From: Brienomyrus brachyistius
Lineage: Eukaryota > Chordata > Actinopteri > Osteoglossiformes > Mormyridae
NCBI RefSeq assembly: GCF_023856365.1
Contig: NC_064550.1
Span: forward strand, 18,725,629 to 18,789,628
Reading direction: 5' to 3'
Length of the DNA: 64,000 nucleotides
Of this stretch, positions 1 through 11,012 are shown piece after piece. The translations under genes and the position numbers were made by a program. The notes below the pieces were generated by a model. It had not been told where the DNA came from, made no database searches, and saw only the letters and a program-made list of their open reading frames with translations. Positions within the stretch are counted from its first letter, which is position 1. Every line of letters starts with the position of its first letter.

Positions 1-628
1 GACTTCTCAAAATAGGATGTGCCAGCACGTGTGCGAGGCTGCATGTTAATTGGTGCCTAATTACCATTTCCTACTCTCTGAATGTCTGCGTTTCGGATCA
101 GCTTCTCCTAGAGACTGCACAGCTCCGTAAGGTTTCACATGCCTCATTAAGGGTGGGAAAATAGGACACCTTTCAGGTTGCGATTATTTCTCGAAGATTC
201 ATACTTAAGCACAGATCATTTACAAACATATTCCGGTATGACTCATGCTTTTCTAATTACTTTTCCACCTCGGTCAGAGCGTCCGCAGTAGATGCGTTGC
301 ACCATTTTGCACGTTTAGTCGACGCTCTTCAGTCAGACTGATGGGGGTGTTTGTCGGGGAGGGAGACAGTATGAGAAAATATCAGCATTCAGTCATTAGT
401 ATCCTTCTCATTAAATAAGGAATACTGAGTGTGTTTGCCGCTACGCTGTACTGTAGATCCTGGTGGTATACTTTGTCGGTGTCCAGCAATCCTCTCCGTG
501 CTGGTAGTCTCATTCTCTTTGTTTCAGAGAGGCCGCCCCCCCCCCCCCACTTCCTTCCCTGGATCATAGGTGTTCGGTGCCAAATACCCCTTAGATTCTC
601 CTCGAAAAAAGGTAGAACCCGACAGGCG
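1..628. other. Unique sequence, no gene seen
   Basis: No coding frame, RNA gene or mobile element is recognised. The only feature is a 13-C run at 536-548. Confidence 0.5.
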
Positions 629-706
629 TCAACGCTAAACAGAGTTAACGTTAACGCTACGATCGGTTATCGTTAATGCTAAAATGGGTTAGCATTAACG
701 CTAAAA
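629..706 (+). repeat. Degenerate 23-24 bp tandem repeat
   Basis: About three diverged copies of a unit built on GTTAACGCTAA-like words, for example AGTTAACGTTAACGCTA, GGTTATCGTTAATGCTAA and GGTTAGCATTAACGCTAA. The word GTTAACGTTAAC inside is a perfect palindrome. Confidence 0.6.
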
Positions 707-727
707 AGGCCCTACTGAGTTACTTTG

Positions 728-870
728 TAATGGATTGGCACCCCATTCTGGGTTATTCCTTGCGCCCCAAGCTTCCAGGGTATATCCGGACCCCTGTGAC
801 CCTGCGTAGGACAAGTGGGTATAGAAAATGGATGGATGGGTGGATGGATGGATGGATGGGTGGATGGAAG
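728..870 (+). mobile_element. L2-type LINE 3' end with (TGGA)n tail
   Basis: The segment carries the fish L2 3'-end landmarks in order: TTGGCACCCCATTCTGGGTT, then CCCCTGTGACCCTG, then GGACAAGTGGGTATAGAAAA, finishing in a (TGGA)n microsatellite (827-868). It is a 5'-truncated non-coding copy. Related pieces lie at 7643-7812, 23506-23612, 29588-29985 and 56749-56914. Class is clear from the tail; the exact subfamily is not. Confidence 0.75.
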
Positions 871-941
871 TTATACAACCTTGATAATACTGCTGACGTA
901 ATAATAATAAAGTGGGATCCAAGACCATAGTATTTGGTCCC

Positions 942-942
<1 letters not shown>

Positions 943-975
<33 letters not shown>

Positions 976-994
976 CAATAATTATAATAATAAT
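943..994 (+). repeat. (TAA)n microsatellite
   Basis: Nearly uninterrupted TAA triplets with a few AAC and ATT interruptions near the 3' end. Confidence 0.9.
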
Positions 995-2578
995 CTTTCA
1001 CTGTGATGCATTTTATGAGCTCCATTTGCAGAGTTTATTTCACTTTTTATTACCATATGCCTATAGTATCCGTGAAGAGATGTAGCTGTATGTGTCTCGC
1101 CTTGGGCTATAACATCAGAGCCGTTCTTTGGGGTTGCTTCTTGCTGCAGGTGCACAGGAAACACCCTCCTTTCCACTTCATCAGGATGCGCCTGCTTCTC
1201 AAAGTGGCCCTACTTCCAATGGCATGAAATCACAGCCCCGGCTCTGGCCGGTATGTCACTTTGACACGAGCAGACGTTCATTAAGTAGCGGCATTAGCGC
1301 TGGCTGCCGTTAAGCGTCGCTCCAGAGCAATCGTGGCCGGATCGGGTTCTCGAGTTTGCCTCCCTACCCAGCCTGCCACTCTTTTACGCTTAATAACATC
1401 TCAATTTGCCCCTGACACCATTGCGGTGGGGGGTATAAATAATACCATGTGAGCGCTTCAGATGTATTGAGCCGCTTCGTCCCTGTAGACTTACCCGCCA
1501 CACTGCACCCAAATCTGCTCTCGCTCTGACAGACACACTCCCACACGGCCGACAGCGCTCCTCTTTACATACAGTACATCCACACTAGGGAATGTATTTA
1601 TATACACTATCACATGCTTGCACACACCAAACAGGGCTTTCTGTCACGTGTTCTGGGTAGTACGCACACCCACGCTGGCCAGATGTACGCGTATCCATCC
1701 CCAGTGTCGTAACCCACACCGACATACACACACCTACGGCACCTGTGCCTGTGCGTGTCCCTCGCTGAGAGCTACGTGCACCTGCCAGGCTGCGCTCATA
1801 ACTCACACACTCGCACACCTGACAGCAAGAAGCATTTCTGCCAGGGTCTCGCGGTCTCAGACTTCACTGGAATAAAGAATTGACGGGCATTCACATTCAA
1901 ATCTGCTCTTCATACAGATGGTGGGATTTTTGTGGGTGTTCATTGTCCTACATTAAAATAAAAATGTTAAGGACCTAAAGCTGTGTGGGGGCGATAGCTG
2001 TTTGCTACTTTCTCTGAGGCAGTTGTAATAATTATAGGATGTTTGCATTCTTTTGATTTTTTTCTAAGCAGACAGGCACCATTAACACGGTGCTGATGTC
2101 TCGCTTTCTTGTGTTTAACCCCAATCTTCCAGCAGAAGAGTATCTGCCCTCCCGCTCACCCTAAACCCACTTCCTCGTGCTGACCGCCAGACCTGTCAAG
2201 TTAACTGCTGATGTTCCTCCCCTGCCTCTACTTTACCACCCCCCCCCATGTAACTGATTTTTATTCTATGACACTTGTGTGACAAAAAATAAATGCCATA
2301 AATTAGTTTTAGTTATTTTCCTCTCAAAGCTGAGCAAAAAAAACGTGATTCTGTATCGCTCAGTGAGCCCGGGATCGGTCTTCCCATGCCGTAAGGCGTA
2401 TGGGGGTCCGTCTGCACCCCTTCCGAGCCCCCGCCTGCCCCTCCAGGGTCCCACACCACTGATGACTGACTGTCGGTCCCGATAACTGAACAATGGGCCG
2501 ACCGCAGAGCGTACCCTCAGCCCCTATTCAAGGAGCGCCAACATCCCGGCACCACACGCTCTCTCGCATGCTCGCGTG
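995..2578. other. Unique to CA-rich sequence, no gene seen
   Basis: About 1600-1830 is rich in imperfect CACA words. No RNA gene, mobile element or convincing exon is visible. Confidence 0.45.
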
Positions 2579-2649
2579 CACACACACACCACACACACAC
2601 ACACACACCACACACACACACCACACACACAAGCACACACGCACACACC
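2579..2649 (+). repeat. (CA)n microsatellite
   Basis: About 70 bp of CA dinucleotides with CCACA interruptions that create a short higher-order period. Confidence 0.92.
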
Positions 2650-2797
2650 AGCTCGCAAACACGCTACTTTCTCCTCTGCTTGTTTCGGGGATGAAGGAAA
2701 AAATGATGAATCTAACACCCTCCGAGTCAGTAGTGAATGAAGGCGGAGGTGGGGATTGGAGGACGGAGCAGACGCGGCGGCGAAACAGCGCAGATTC

Positions 2798-2860
2798 TTT
2801 TTATACGCGAGAACGCGCTGCAAAGAACACGGTCCGAACAGGATCCTTGTGAGAACGAGA
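2798..2860 (+). repeat. Dispersed repeat, copy 1
   Basis: The 40 bases at 2820-2859 match 4873-4912 at 35 of 40 positions (GCAAAGAACAC, then TCCGAA.AGGATCC.TGTGAGAA). Similarity extends weakly upstream to a T run. The family is unknown to me. Confidence 0.6.
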
Positions 2861-3627
2861 GAAAAAGGCACACCAACATGAAACGGTTCTCCTCCAAAAA
2901 CCCAGCACCGTCTCTGCCCAGTGTCCGGCCCCAGAACTTTAAGACGGATTAATATGCAAAAATTTGGGGGGGGGGGGTGGGGGGTTGGGGAAATTTCGAA
3001 CACAAGAAAAGGAAAGAAAAGAAGTCATACAAAAGGTGAGAGTTGATCGCCACACTTACCATTCCATTCATCCTTTTTTCCATCATCCCTCGCTTTTGCT
3101 CTCTCCCTCCTCTGTCTTTCTTTTCTGCTATTTCCCCCCTATTTTTTAACCTGGCTTGCTGTCAGCCGGGGGAAGGGGGGGGGGATAAATGTGGGTGTTA
3201 TAGTGAGGGAGCAGAGGTCTCGGGGGTGCCGGGGGGGGGTCGGCATTGTCAAAGCCATGGCCGCCCATTGTCTGGCCCCCTGTCCAGTCGCCCCTCACCC
3301 CATCCTGGGCCTCCCAATCTGGGCGGAGCGGAGTGAGTGCGCAGAGCGGTGAGAGAGAGAGAGAGACGGAGAGAGAGACGGAGGGAGGGAGGGAGGGAGG
3401 GAAAGAGATGGAGGCAAATTCCCGCAGTTCCCCCTGCTGTTCCGGAGCAAAGTTCACATTCTGCTGCCGCTCGAACCTCCTCATCCTGACATTCCTGTTT
3501 AAATCCGGGAATCTGAAAGTTGGACATCCATGTGGTGTTATGGTCCTGCATGTGTGGGTAGTCACCTACCGTCCTCCTGGTACTGCTGCTGTTATAGGCA
3601 GGGGCAGCGGTGACCAGGTGGGGTACA
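2861..3627. other. Low-complexity G-, T/C- and GA-rich sequence
   Basis: Holds G runs near 2966-2986, 3175-3184 and 3230-3239, a pyrimidine tract at 3060-3150 and a GA/GGGA array at 3350-3400. Nothing else is recognised. Confidence 0.5.
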
Positions 3628-3779
3628 GTGTGTGGCTCATCGGGTTAAAATGCCACCCTTGTGGTCAGTTGGTTGTTAATTTGAATCCCCATGTTGTCAT
3701 AGTGGTGTTCCTTGTCTGGCCCTCCTGAAAAATGCCAATTGCTGTGGATCAAAGCATCTGCCAAGTTAATATAATGCAT
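3628..3779 (+). mobile_element. tRNA-derived SINE
   Basis: An A-box-like TGGCTCATCGGGT lies at 3633-3645 and a B-box-like AATTTGAATCC at 3678-3688, with tRNA-like spacing. The 3' end reads GGATCAAAGCATCTGCCAAG (from 3746), the diverged form of the tail shared by many fish SINEs (GGATAAAAGCATCTGCTAAA). It is an old copy with many substitutions. Confidence 0.75.
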
Positions 3780-4638
3780 GGAGGGCAGACTTGAATTCGC
3801 ACTGACTCGTGGCCTGGAGGTACAATGGAGGTACAATCACCGTGAGCCGTCCGAGTTCTTGGCTTGAACTGGGTACCTGCAGGGCTGCCCATGTACTCGC
3901 CATTTCTCATCCTGTGTCCTCTCAGTACCTAGGAACTGGGCCCCAGGCACCTTTTCCCCGCGTAAAATGGGGCAGAGCTGACTGTGTTTTTCTTTTCCAC
4001 TTTTGATGTGTGTTTGAGAGAGCTACCCTTTGCTAGCTTATACTGTCAACAAGATACATTTAAACAGCAGGTTTTCCCAGCACGAAATGCATCATTGTCG
4101 TTTGAAATGTTTGCTCCCAGTTTACCCAGTATCCTCTGATAATCAGAGTAGGTATCGGTACCCAGTACTATCAACAGTCACTTTTTCTTTGAATGGTTTC
4201 GTTTAATTGCTTTGTTATCGTTAGACTTGTGTAATGAATTTAAGAGTAAATTAAAGCACCCTTGGGTTTAGAACTGTTCATTTCTTTGTTTCGTTATTTT
4301 TTTGTCCCTTTACGTTTCCCATCTGTCCCTTTGGCTGTGCTTTGCATTAAATTGAATAGACGTCTGCTTTACAGTGTCTCACACCCTGGCTGGTTATTCT
4401 GATACCAGGCAGATAGGAAAAAATGTGAGGGAACGATATTCTTGGCATTCACGTTAAAAATAAAGAACGGAAATAGAATTTGGGTCAGTGTAAGAAAATC
4501 CAGATTCATTCTTTGCAGATTGTTCGTAATGAGGCGATAGAGTAGCTGTTCGAAAGCAGTTATCGTAAGTGTAACACAATAGTTTTTATGTCCAAACACC
4601 AGGATGTGTATGTTATGATAATTTAAAATTATAAACAC
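3780..4638. other. Unique sequence, no gene seen
   Basis: AT-moderate sequence without a recognisable exon, RNA gene or mobile element. Confidence 0.45.
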
Positions 4639-4745
4639 ACCTGATGCTTTTATCCAAAGCAATTTACAGTAGATGGAAGAGTTTCCATTTATGTGTGTTC
4701 TGCGAGATTTGATCCTACAACCTTACCATTGTTAGCACAATGTAC
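4639..4745 (-). mobile_element. SINE 3' part, reversed
   Basis: GATGCTTTTATCCAAAGCAA is the reverse complement of the fish SINE tail. It is followed by GATTTGATCCTACAACCTTA, matching the reversed B-box region of the same class. The head is not complete. Confidence 0.65.
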
Positions 4746-4854
4746 TACTTGTGATATATTCATATAAATCTGCATATGTGCTAAATGTTGTTTTTAAGTA
4801 GTATCTGTGGGAGACATGTTTGTGTATGTGTATGTATGTGTGAGAGAGACAATA

Positions 4855-4912
4855 TTTTTTATGTGCAAGAATGCAAAGAACACTATCCGAAGAGGATCCC
4901 TGTGAGAAGGAG
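4855..4912 (+). repeat. Dispersed repeat, copy 2
   Basis: Partner of the segment at 2798-2860, in the same orientation about 2 kb away, 35/40 identical in the core. Both lie next to CA/TG-rich DNA. Confidence 0.6.
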
Positions 4913-4994
4913 TGCTTGCATGGGTATAAACGTGAACGTGCATGTGTGACTTTTGCCTGAGCATGTGTCTCTCCCACGTGTGCGCGTGTGAATC

Positions 4995-5200
4995 AGTGTG
5001 CGCGAGTGTGAGCGAGTGTGCGCGAGTGTGAGCGAGTGTGCGCGAGTGTGAGCGACTGTGAGCGAGTGTGCGCGAGTGTGAGCGAGTGTGCGCGAGTGTG
5101 AGCGAGTGTGAGCGAGTGTGCGCGAGTGTGAGCGAGTGTGCGCGAGTGTGCGCGAGTGTGAGCGAGTGTGCGCGAGTGTGCGCGAGTGTGCGCCTGTGTG
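4995..5200 (+). repeat. 10-bp minisatellite (CGCGAGTGTG/AGCGAGTGTG)
   Basis: About 20 uninterrupted units of 10 bp in strict register; units differ mainly in the first base pair (CG or AG). Because 30 bp is a multiple of three, all frames without stops stay open and give periodic Ala-His-Ser-Arg frames on the minus strand, which are not genes. Confidence 0.95.
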
Positions 5201-5857
5201 CACTGAACCGCTGACTCGAAGCCACTCAGGTCCTGGGCACTTTGCTCTCAGGGTGAGCCTCTCCAGAAAGTCAAACAAGCGGGTCCTCCACGCAGGCCCT
5301 GCTAAGGTAAACACGCCCGCAGTTACACTTTAACCTGCTACTGGGGGCTGTTTCTGAAGCACCGGGGCACCTGGGGGGGTCAAAGTTGCGGGGCTGTTTT
5401 ATTCACCTAGTCCAGAACACTTCTTCAGACAAACAGCTCTTTCAATACACTTTTCTGGAAAAAAGTACATCCCTTTGCCCCCCCCCCCATCCCACACTGA
5501 CCCCCCCATATTTGGATCAGTTTGTTACGCTTCCTCATTGGGATCAATCTTTACATGAGCACTTTACCTCAGAGGCCAGTGAACTTGCACTACAGTGGGT
5601 AGTATTAAGGTGTGGGGCCTTCAATCTTGCCCTGTATTTTGCCCAATGTGAGCCCAGATGTTATCCTGTCTTACCTTCAAAGATATTGCGTTAGCTGTGA
5701 TTCATTCAGCATTTCTGAATTGTGATCTAGATCAGTTGCTTTGGATGAACAGAATCTTCTTCCAAAGACCAGCTGGATTAATCCTTCATACCGTAAATAA
5801 CTTTTTTGTAAAGTGAATGGAACCGATGGATAAGCTGTAACATTCCCTAATATCTGC
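5201..5857. other. Unique sequence, no gene seen
   Basis: No recognised element; a C run lies at 5479-5488. Confidence 0.45.
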
Positions 5858-5925
5858 TATAAATTATACTATATTATAAATTATACTATACTATAAATTA
5901 TACTATACTATAAATTATACTATAT
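5858..5925 (+). repeat. 17-bp tandem repeat, four copies
   Basis: Four copies of TATAAATTATACTATAY at 5858, 5875, 5892 and 5909. They differ only at the last base (T or C), so the array is recent. Confidence 0.95.
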
Positions 5926-6041
5926 GCCACAGACCTTTTTATTTGATTTCTCTAATATGGCATCATATCAGAATGATCAAGCAAAGTTGAAAGTGCACTA
6001 TATACAGGCCTTCTTCATAAATATTCACACTCATCCAGTTT

Positions 6042-6044
<3 letters not shown>

Positions 6045-6111
<67 letters not shown>
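6045..6111 (+). repeat. (TC)n microsatellite
   Basis: Perfect TC dinucleotides for 67 bp, ending ten bases before the Tc1-like element. Confidence 0.97.
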
Positions 6112-6114
<3 letters not shown>

Positions 6115-6120
6115 AATATA

Positions 6121-6653
6121 CAGTACCAGTCAAAAGTTTGGACGTGGCTGCTTTTAATACATTTGAATCTAACTTAGTTCTGCAATTCACTATATAGTAA
6201 AAGACCTTGAAGCAATGAAGTAATACATATGAAATATTGCAACGACGAAGAGAAGCGTTCAACATCTCAAAAAGTTACACTCCTCAAAATACCGCCCTCC
6301 CCCTCTGCCTTTGATGACAGCATTGCAGACTCTTGGGATTCTTTCGACCACCTTCCAGATGTAGCCACCTGGAAAGCTTCTCCAGCAGCCCTGAAGGAGT
6401 TTCCACAAGTTCTGGGCACAAGTTGGCTACTTTGCTCTTACTCTTTGATCCAACTCAACCCAGACCAGCTCTGTAGGGTTTAGTTTGGGGGATTGTGGGG
6501 GTCAGGTCATCTGTCACAGCAGTCCATCTGTGTCCATCTCTTTCCTACTTTACAAGATAACACAGCACTTGCGTAACCCCGAGGTGTGCTCAGGCTTGGT
6601 ATCTTGTGGAAAATAAATGTTTTCCGAAGGTGTGTCCAGAATTTTTGGCACTG
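6121..6653. mobile_element. Tc1/mariner-like relic, non-autonomous
   Basis: The left end CAGTACCAGTCAAAAGTTTG, directly after TA, is the terminus of fish Tc1 elements. The right end GGTGTGTCCAGAATTTTTGG CACTG (6629-6653, split here) is its diverged inverted counterpart. Inside, 6311-6375 resembles the known Tc1 flank reading 'TTTGATGACAGC.TTGCA.ACTCTTGG.ATTCT'. At 533 bp it is far shorter than a full Tc1 (about 1.6 kb), and no transposase frame remains. The right target duplication is not clean. Confidence 0.8.
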
Positions 6654-6794
6654 CTTATCCATTTTTTCTTACGGGAAAAAAATATAATTAATTCCAGGTC
6701 CATTCAAGGAGAACACCTCAAAATATCCCTTACATGATAAGAAAGAAACACCAGTTACTTCATTACTAAACAATTAATGAAGTCATGCAGGGGG

Positions 6795-6905
6795 CAGGGG
6801 GCGTCCCTGAGGGTTAGGATGCCGTACCTGCTTGCCAGTTTGAATCCCACAATCCTGCTTACTCAAAAATGTACGTCACTTCGGATAAAATGTTTTGTGT
6901 GTGTT
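6795..6905 (+). mobile_element. tRNA-derived SINE fragment
   Basis: A-box-like sequence near 6800-6816, B-box-like AGTTTGAATCC at 6837-6847 and the tail CACTTCGGATAAAATG. It is shorter than the copy at 3628. Confidence 0.6.
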
Positions 6906-7642
6906 TTTATTTATTAGCTTACTTGCTCCTTTTTACAGTTATGTATTTATGTAAAGAATAAGAAATGACAACAAAATGAAAAACAGAAAATCGATGAAGT
7001 GTAGCCAGTATGAGGGGGTGGTACTGTGATGGTTTGTTACGGGGGTTCTGGGTCCTTAAACCCCTGCAGTGCAAGATAAATGGCTGATCCTGGGCTTGGA
7101 CCTCAAACTTTGCTCTCCGCTGTGTGTGTGTCTCACAGGAGAGCATGATGGGATACAGGAAAAGAAGCGTTCCGGTGTGCCTGTGCTCACACTCGTGCAA
7201 ATGGCAGATAAAGCGGCATTTCATTGGTAGGTGCAAATGGAGGACATGTGAGTCAGTTGCCCTTGTCAGTGGTCAGCGGTGGCGGCTGTGAGCACGACTG
7301 AGTGTTCACTGTGTCTGGTTTTGTGTCACTCTTCAGCAGTGCAGGCGAGGGCGAGGGGGAGTGTTCTGGGGAAGGACAGTGACGGGCACAGGGCCGTCGG
7401 TATTGGTCTCATTCACCCAGATTTCTGGAATGTTCCGTGTTTTGTTTGACAGGACTTTGCTGCTCAGATACCCGATATGGGTGTCATGGTAATACTGCTC
7501 ATTTAGGCATGAGTTCCAACTGCCGGAGCTCGATATGAGCCATTGGTAATGTTCCTATTGCTGTTCGTGTGAAACAAAATCACTGTACGCTTATATACCC
7601 AAATACATATTTCTGAAACTTCAGTATTGATTTTTTTTCTCT
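6906..7642. other. Unique sequence, no gene seen
   Basis: No recognised exon, RNA gene or element. Confidence 0.45.
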
Positions 7643-7812
7643 GTTGGGTAGCGCCTCTGCTTCATACCTCCAGGGCTGGGGGCTGGATTGTGCCCCCGCC
7701 CTCTACAGTTTGCATTGCCCCTGTTGTGTGTGCAGTGGACTGGCATCCTATCCAGGGAGGCCCAATCTCTGTGCCCCCTGCTGCCTGGGATGGGCTGCGA
7801 GTTCATCGCAAG
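7643..7812 (+). mobile_element. L2-type or L2-related SINE fragment
   Basis: GGGTAGCGCCTCTGCTTCA and the phrase TGGACTGGCATCCTATCCAG, followed by TGCTGCCTGGGATGGGCTGC, match the common fish L2-related repeat (landmarks 'CTGGCATCCTATCC' and 'CTGGGATGGGCT'). Confidence 0.65.
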
Positions 7813-7852
7813 TGTTTTCTGTGGGGTGGTGTGAGGCTGTACTCGGAACATC

Positions 7853-8000
7853 ATTGGCTCAAATCTCAGAGTCGGCAGAGTGATGTCACTGCTAGGCCCT
7901 TGAGCAAGGCCCTTAGCTCCCGATCGCTCCATGGACTGTCAAAAAAAAAACAAGAAAAGACAGCGTGTGTAACACTGTGGATAAAAGAATCAACTATATA
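7853..8000 (+). mobile_element. SINE 3' half
   Basis: GGCTCAAATCTCAGAGTCGG (a B-box region) is followed by GGCCCTTGAGCAAGGCCCTT, the well-known core of fish SINEs, then TGTGGATAAAAGAATCAAC as the tail. A 10-A run interrupts it. It may be nested with the adjacent L2 fragment. Confidence 0.7.
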
Positions 8001-9440
8001 AAAGGAATGTATAGTTCCATCAGATGCACGTATTGAGTTATAAAATTATTTGCATAAGTGCCTTAGAATATGCAAAAGTGTATCTATGTGAAGTTGGATG
8101 TATATTGAAGTTAATGCATATATTAGTTAGTGACGCTTTTAATTAGTTGTTGCCAGTGTGTCCATGTCACTCCGCCGATGAGAGCCGAGTGCATTCGAAC
8201 CGGTTTGTGCTGACAGTGACGAGTCCATAAAGCGGCAGGCGGTGGTTGGAGTGCAGAGACAGGGCCCCTGCCGTCCCTTTCCAAGTGTAAACATACAGCT
8301 GCGGAGGAATTTAAGACTCTGTGACCTCATGGGGAGGGAGTGCTGTGTGGGCCCCGGTTCACTCGGTTCAGCCCGAACCTGCTGCGCCCCTCCTGTAGCT
8401 CCGCTGGGGCCGGGGGAAGCGGGGGGCACATTTCGGGGAAGTAGCTTGAGGTCCTCGCTCTACCCTGAGTTTGGGCCCACAAGCCTGTCACACTTGTGAC
8501 ACACATTAGCAATAAACAAGTAATAGAGAAAACAAACAGTAGCAAGCAAGGACTACATTATAACATAATCTTGATTTTTGTGTAAAATATTTAGCTTTAT
8601 TTCCCTTCCTTCGCCCCCTTTCTGCCTTTGCATATTATATCGTTGCTATCTGAAGAAAACTGCGTACATGCATTCCGTGACCATTGTTACTTTTTTGTCA
8701 CGACTCTTAACAACTTAATATCGCATGCTAGATAGCTAACTAACAGTTTTTAATCCTGAACTTAAAGCAAGATTAGTTTGTATCTTGTTGACACTGACAT
8801 TTGTCTCACTGACAACGCAACGATCCACGTAAGTCATTTTAAAACAAACTGCTCATTGACGGCTGTGTAAAGATTGTGTATTTTTACGGTGGTGCGGATG
8901 TCTAATTGTGTTGTTTTATTTTTGTAAAGCAGAATTTTGAGAAAAACGTGTTTTTACGTGTTTTTACGTGTTTTTGTTTGGATAGCAATGATATGCTATA
9001 TACTATTTACTACTGTATACTATACAATGCTATGGTATGCTATGTAAGTATACTACTATGTAGTATACTGTGTAGTATACTGTGTAGTATATGTATTTTG
9101 AGCCAGTTTAAGCATTGGGAAACCTAGAGCAGGCCCTCTTTAAGCTTATCTTAGCACTGCCAGCAGCGTGGACGATCCAGCAGGCAAAAGTGAGATCAAA
9201 GGAGACAGCGTGTGTCACTCTGCATAAAGTCAGCTCACACTGAATGGTTGAGCCCTTTTGGCCTCAGCGCCGGCAGGTTCAGTGGGGCCTGCGTCACCCA
9301 GAACCCTGAGTAACATGCTTGATGGGTACAGAGATTCAGCAACACTCCTTAGAGTTTAATGTACGTTCTTGTTTAAAACGCCATAATTTCCCCATATGTC
9401 CAGCAAAAATGATGAGTATTGCCTAGATATTTAGTTTTTT
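8001..9440. other. Unique sequence with two small tandem repeats
   Basis: TTTTTACGTG repeats three times at about 8944-8976, and GTAGTATACTGT repeats at about 9055-9091. No gene is seen. Confidence 0.5.
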
Positions 9441-9813
9441 TTGGTAACACTTTACTTGACGGAGCTCAAATAATATAGTATGATGCTATTACTTTTGTAT
9501 TAATTAACCACAGACTAAGTCTTGATCTCATCTTAATTTATTAATGAATCATGTTGTATGTTTTATCTCAAGCTATCTCACTATATATGTCACTATATCC
9601 GTTAATTCTCTAAACCTTTGTGAACGACTGAAGGAACTGCTGAAGGAATAACACAAGTGAAATACTGATCTCATGTTTGTTCATCAATAACGAATCGTGA
9701 CACATTTTTCGTCTCAAGTAGCAACTATATTTCTTCATGATTTGTTCGTAATTTGTCCTTCAGTGGTAACTGAATACTAAGTATTTGTGGCCCGTCAAGT
9801 AAAGTGTTACCAA
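9441..9813. mobile_element. MITE with perfect 22-bp inverted ends
   Basis: The ends TTGGTAACACTTTACTTGAC GG (9441-9462, split here) and its exact reverse complement at 9792-9813 bound a 373-bp AT-rich, non-coding body. This terminus family (GTAACACTTTACTT) is widespread in fish and also bounds 19631-19888. The perfect ends suggest a fairly recent insertion. I see no clean target duplication, so the superfamily stays open. Confidence 0.85.
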
Positions 9814-10991
9814 TTGTTTATAGACGTGTTACCTAGCAAGTTAGCAGTGAAGAAGTTGTTTTATTATTCCAATAACTTGGCACATTTACGTCTGCCGAAC
9901 CTTAATGAACAGTTATATGAAAGGAAGTTATTTTAGTTATGCGATATTCAAAAGAGCAGGCGAGTGTCAGATAGCGCACTCATACATTTAACTTTTTGTC
10001 TTAATGGTGCCAACATTTGATCCTGGAATGCAGTGTATAGCAATATAAACTTGTGAAAGACGTTAGGGATGCCTTGCTGAATGCCTTTTGGCCGAGTGAA
10101 GAGTAACAGGAAGATATTGTATTGAGGAGTTACAGCACCCTCTACTGGAACCTTTGTGGAGGTATTGATCAAGGTATGTGTGTGTGTGCGTGTGTGTGTG
10201 AGACATTATGTCATGAAGTATGATGTGCTAATGTGCACCAGGACATTGGGTTACGTCCACTTTTCACATTTCACATGCATATTTTCCATTATTAAACTTC
10301 ACTTCGTTTCAAATTCACCTTTCTTTGTGCGTGCAGGCTATATAAAACATGAATGGAAACAACTGCTAGAAATCAACCTCGTCATCAAGGGAATATATTT
10401 ATTGTTTGGCATTTGACATTTTCAGAAGGAAAAGTTTTCAAACAACGAACGCGACTCAGTGTCAAGGAATCTTGTGGTTTTAGGGTGCTCTGTTTGTTTA
10501 TTGGTAGCTTGCCAACTGTCATATTACACAAAACCGTTAGTATTGCACACAAATAAAGGCAAAAGCATACTTTGTAATTAATGTCATGACAGATGTTGAG
10601 AAATGGAAATGACTGAACGACAATACCTCAGTTAACTCTTCTCCCCCCCTAGAAGCTGCACTGTAGTTTTAGCGTGTCAGTGACATAGTTACCATGGGAA
10701 GTTAAATAATGAGTGTTGTAGAACATTCTAAATTACCTAAATGAAACGCATCCATTAAAGCCTGAAGTAATCGCTTTTTTCTCTCTACATTCACGTCCCC
10801 GTGGTTGTGTGAAGCATATCTAAATATAGCCTCCGCTGTTGTTTTGCCACAATAACTGGTTACCGCTTTGGCGTATCAAAATATCCTCACGATCATTCAT
10901 CAGCGGCTTGTCGTTTTATCGTGGTGTTGGTGCCAAAAGTCGCCCGTGGGACCAGCATCTGTAGTATAAACTCCATACTGCATCTATCTGT
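9814..10991. other. Unique sequence, no gene seen
   Basis: A short TG-rich stretch lies at 10175-10201. Nothing else is recognised. Confidence 0.45.
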
Positions 10992-11012
10992 CCCCCCCCC
11001 CCCCCCCCCCCC
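10992..11012 (+). repeat. 21-C homopolymer
   Basis: Uninterrupted C run; one of many long C or G runs in this window. Confidence 0.95.

Noticed and set aside
3628..3700. Functional tRNA gene
   Set aside because: The A and B boxes are diverged and the sequence continues into a SINE tail; no acceptor stem forms.
4794..5314. Two 143-codon minus-strand frames rich in Ala-His-Thr-Arg-Ser
   Set aside because: They are translations of the 10-bp minisatellite; stop-free repeats keep all frames open.
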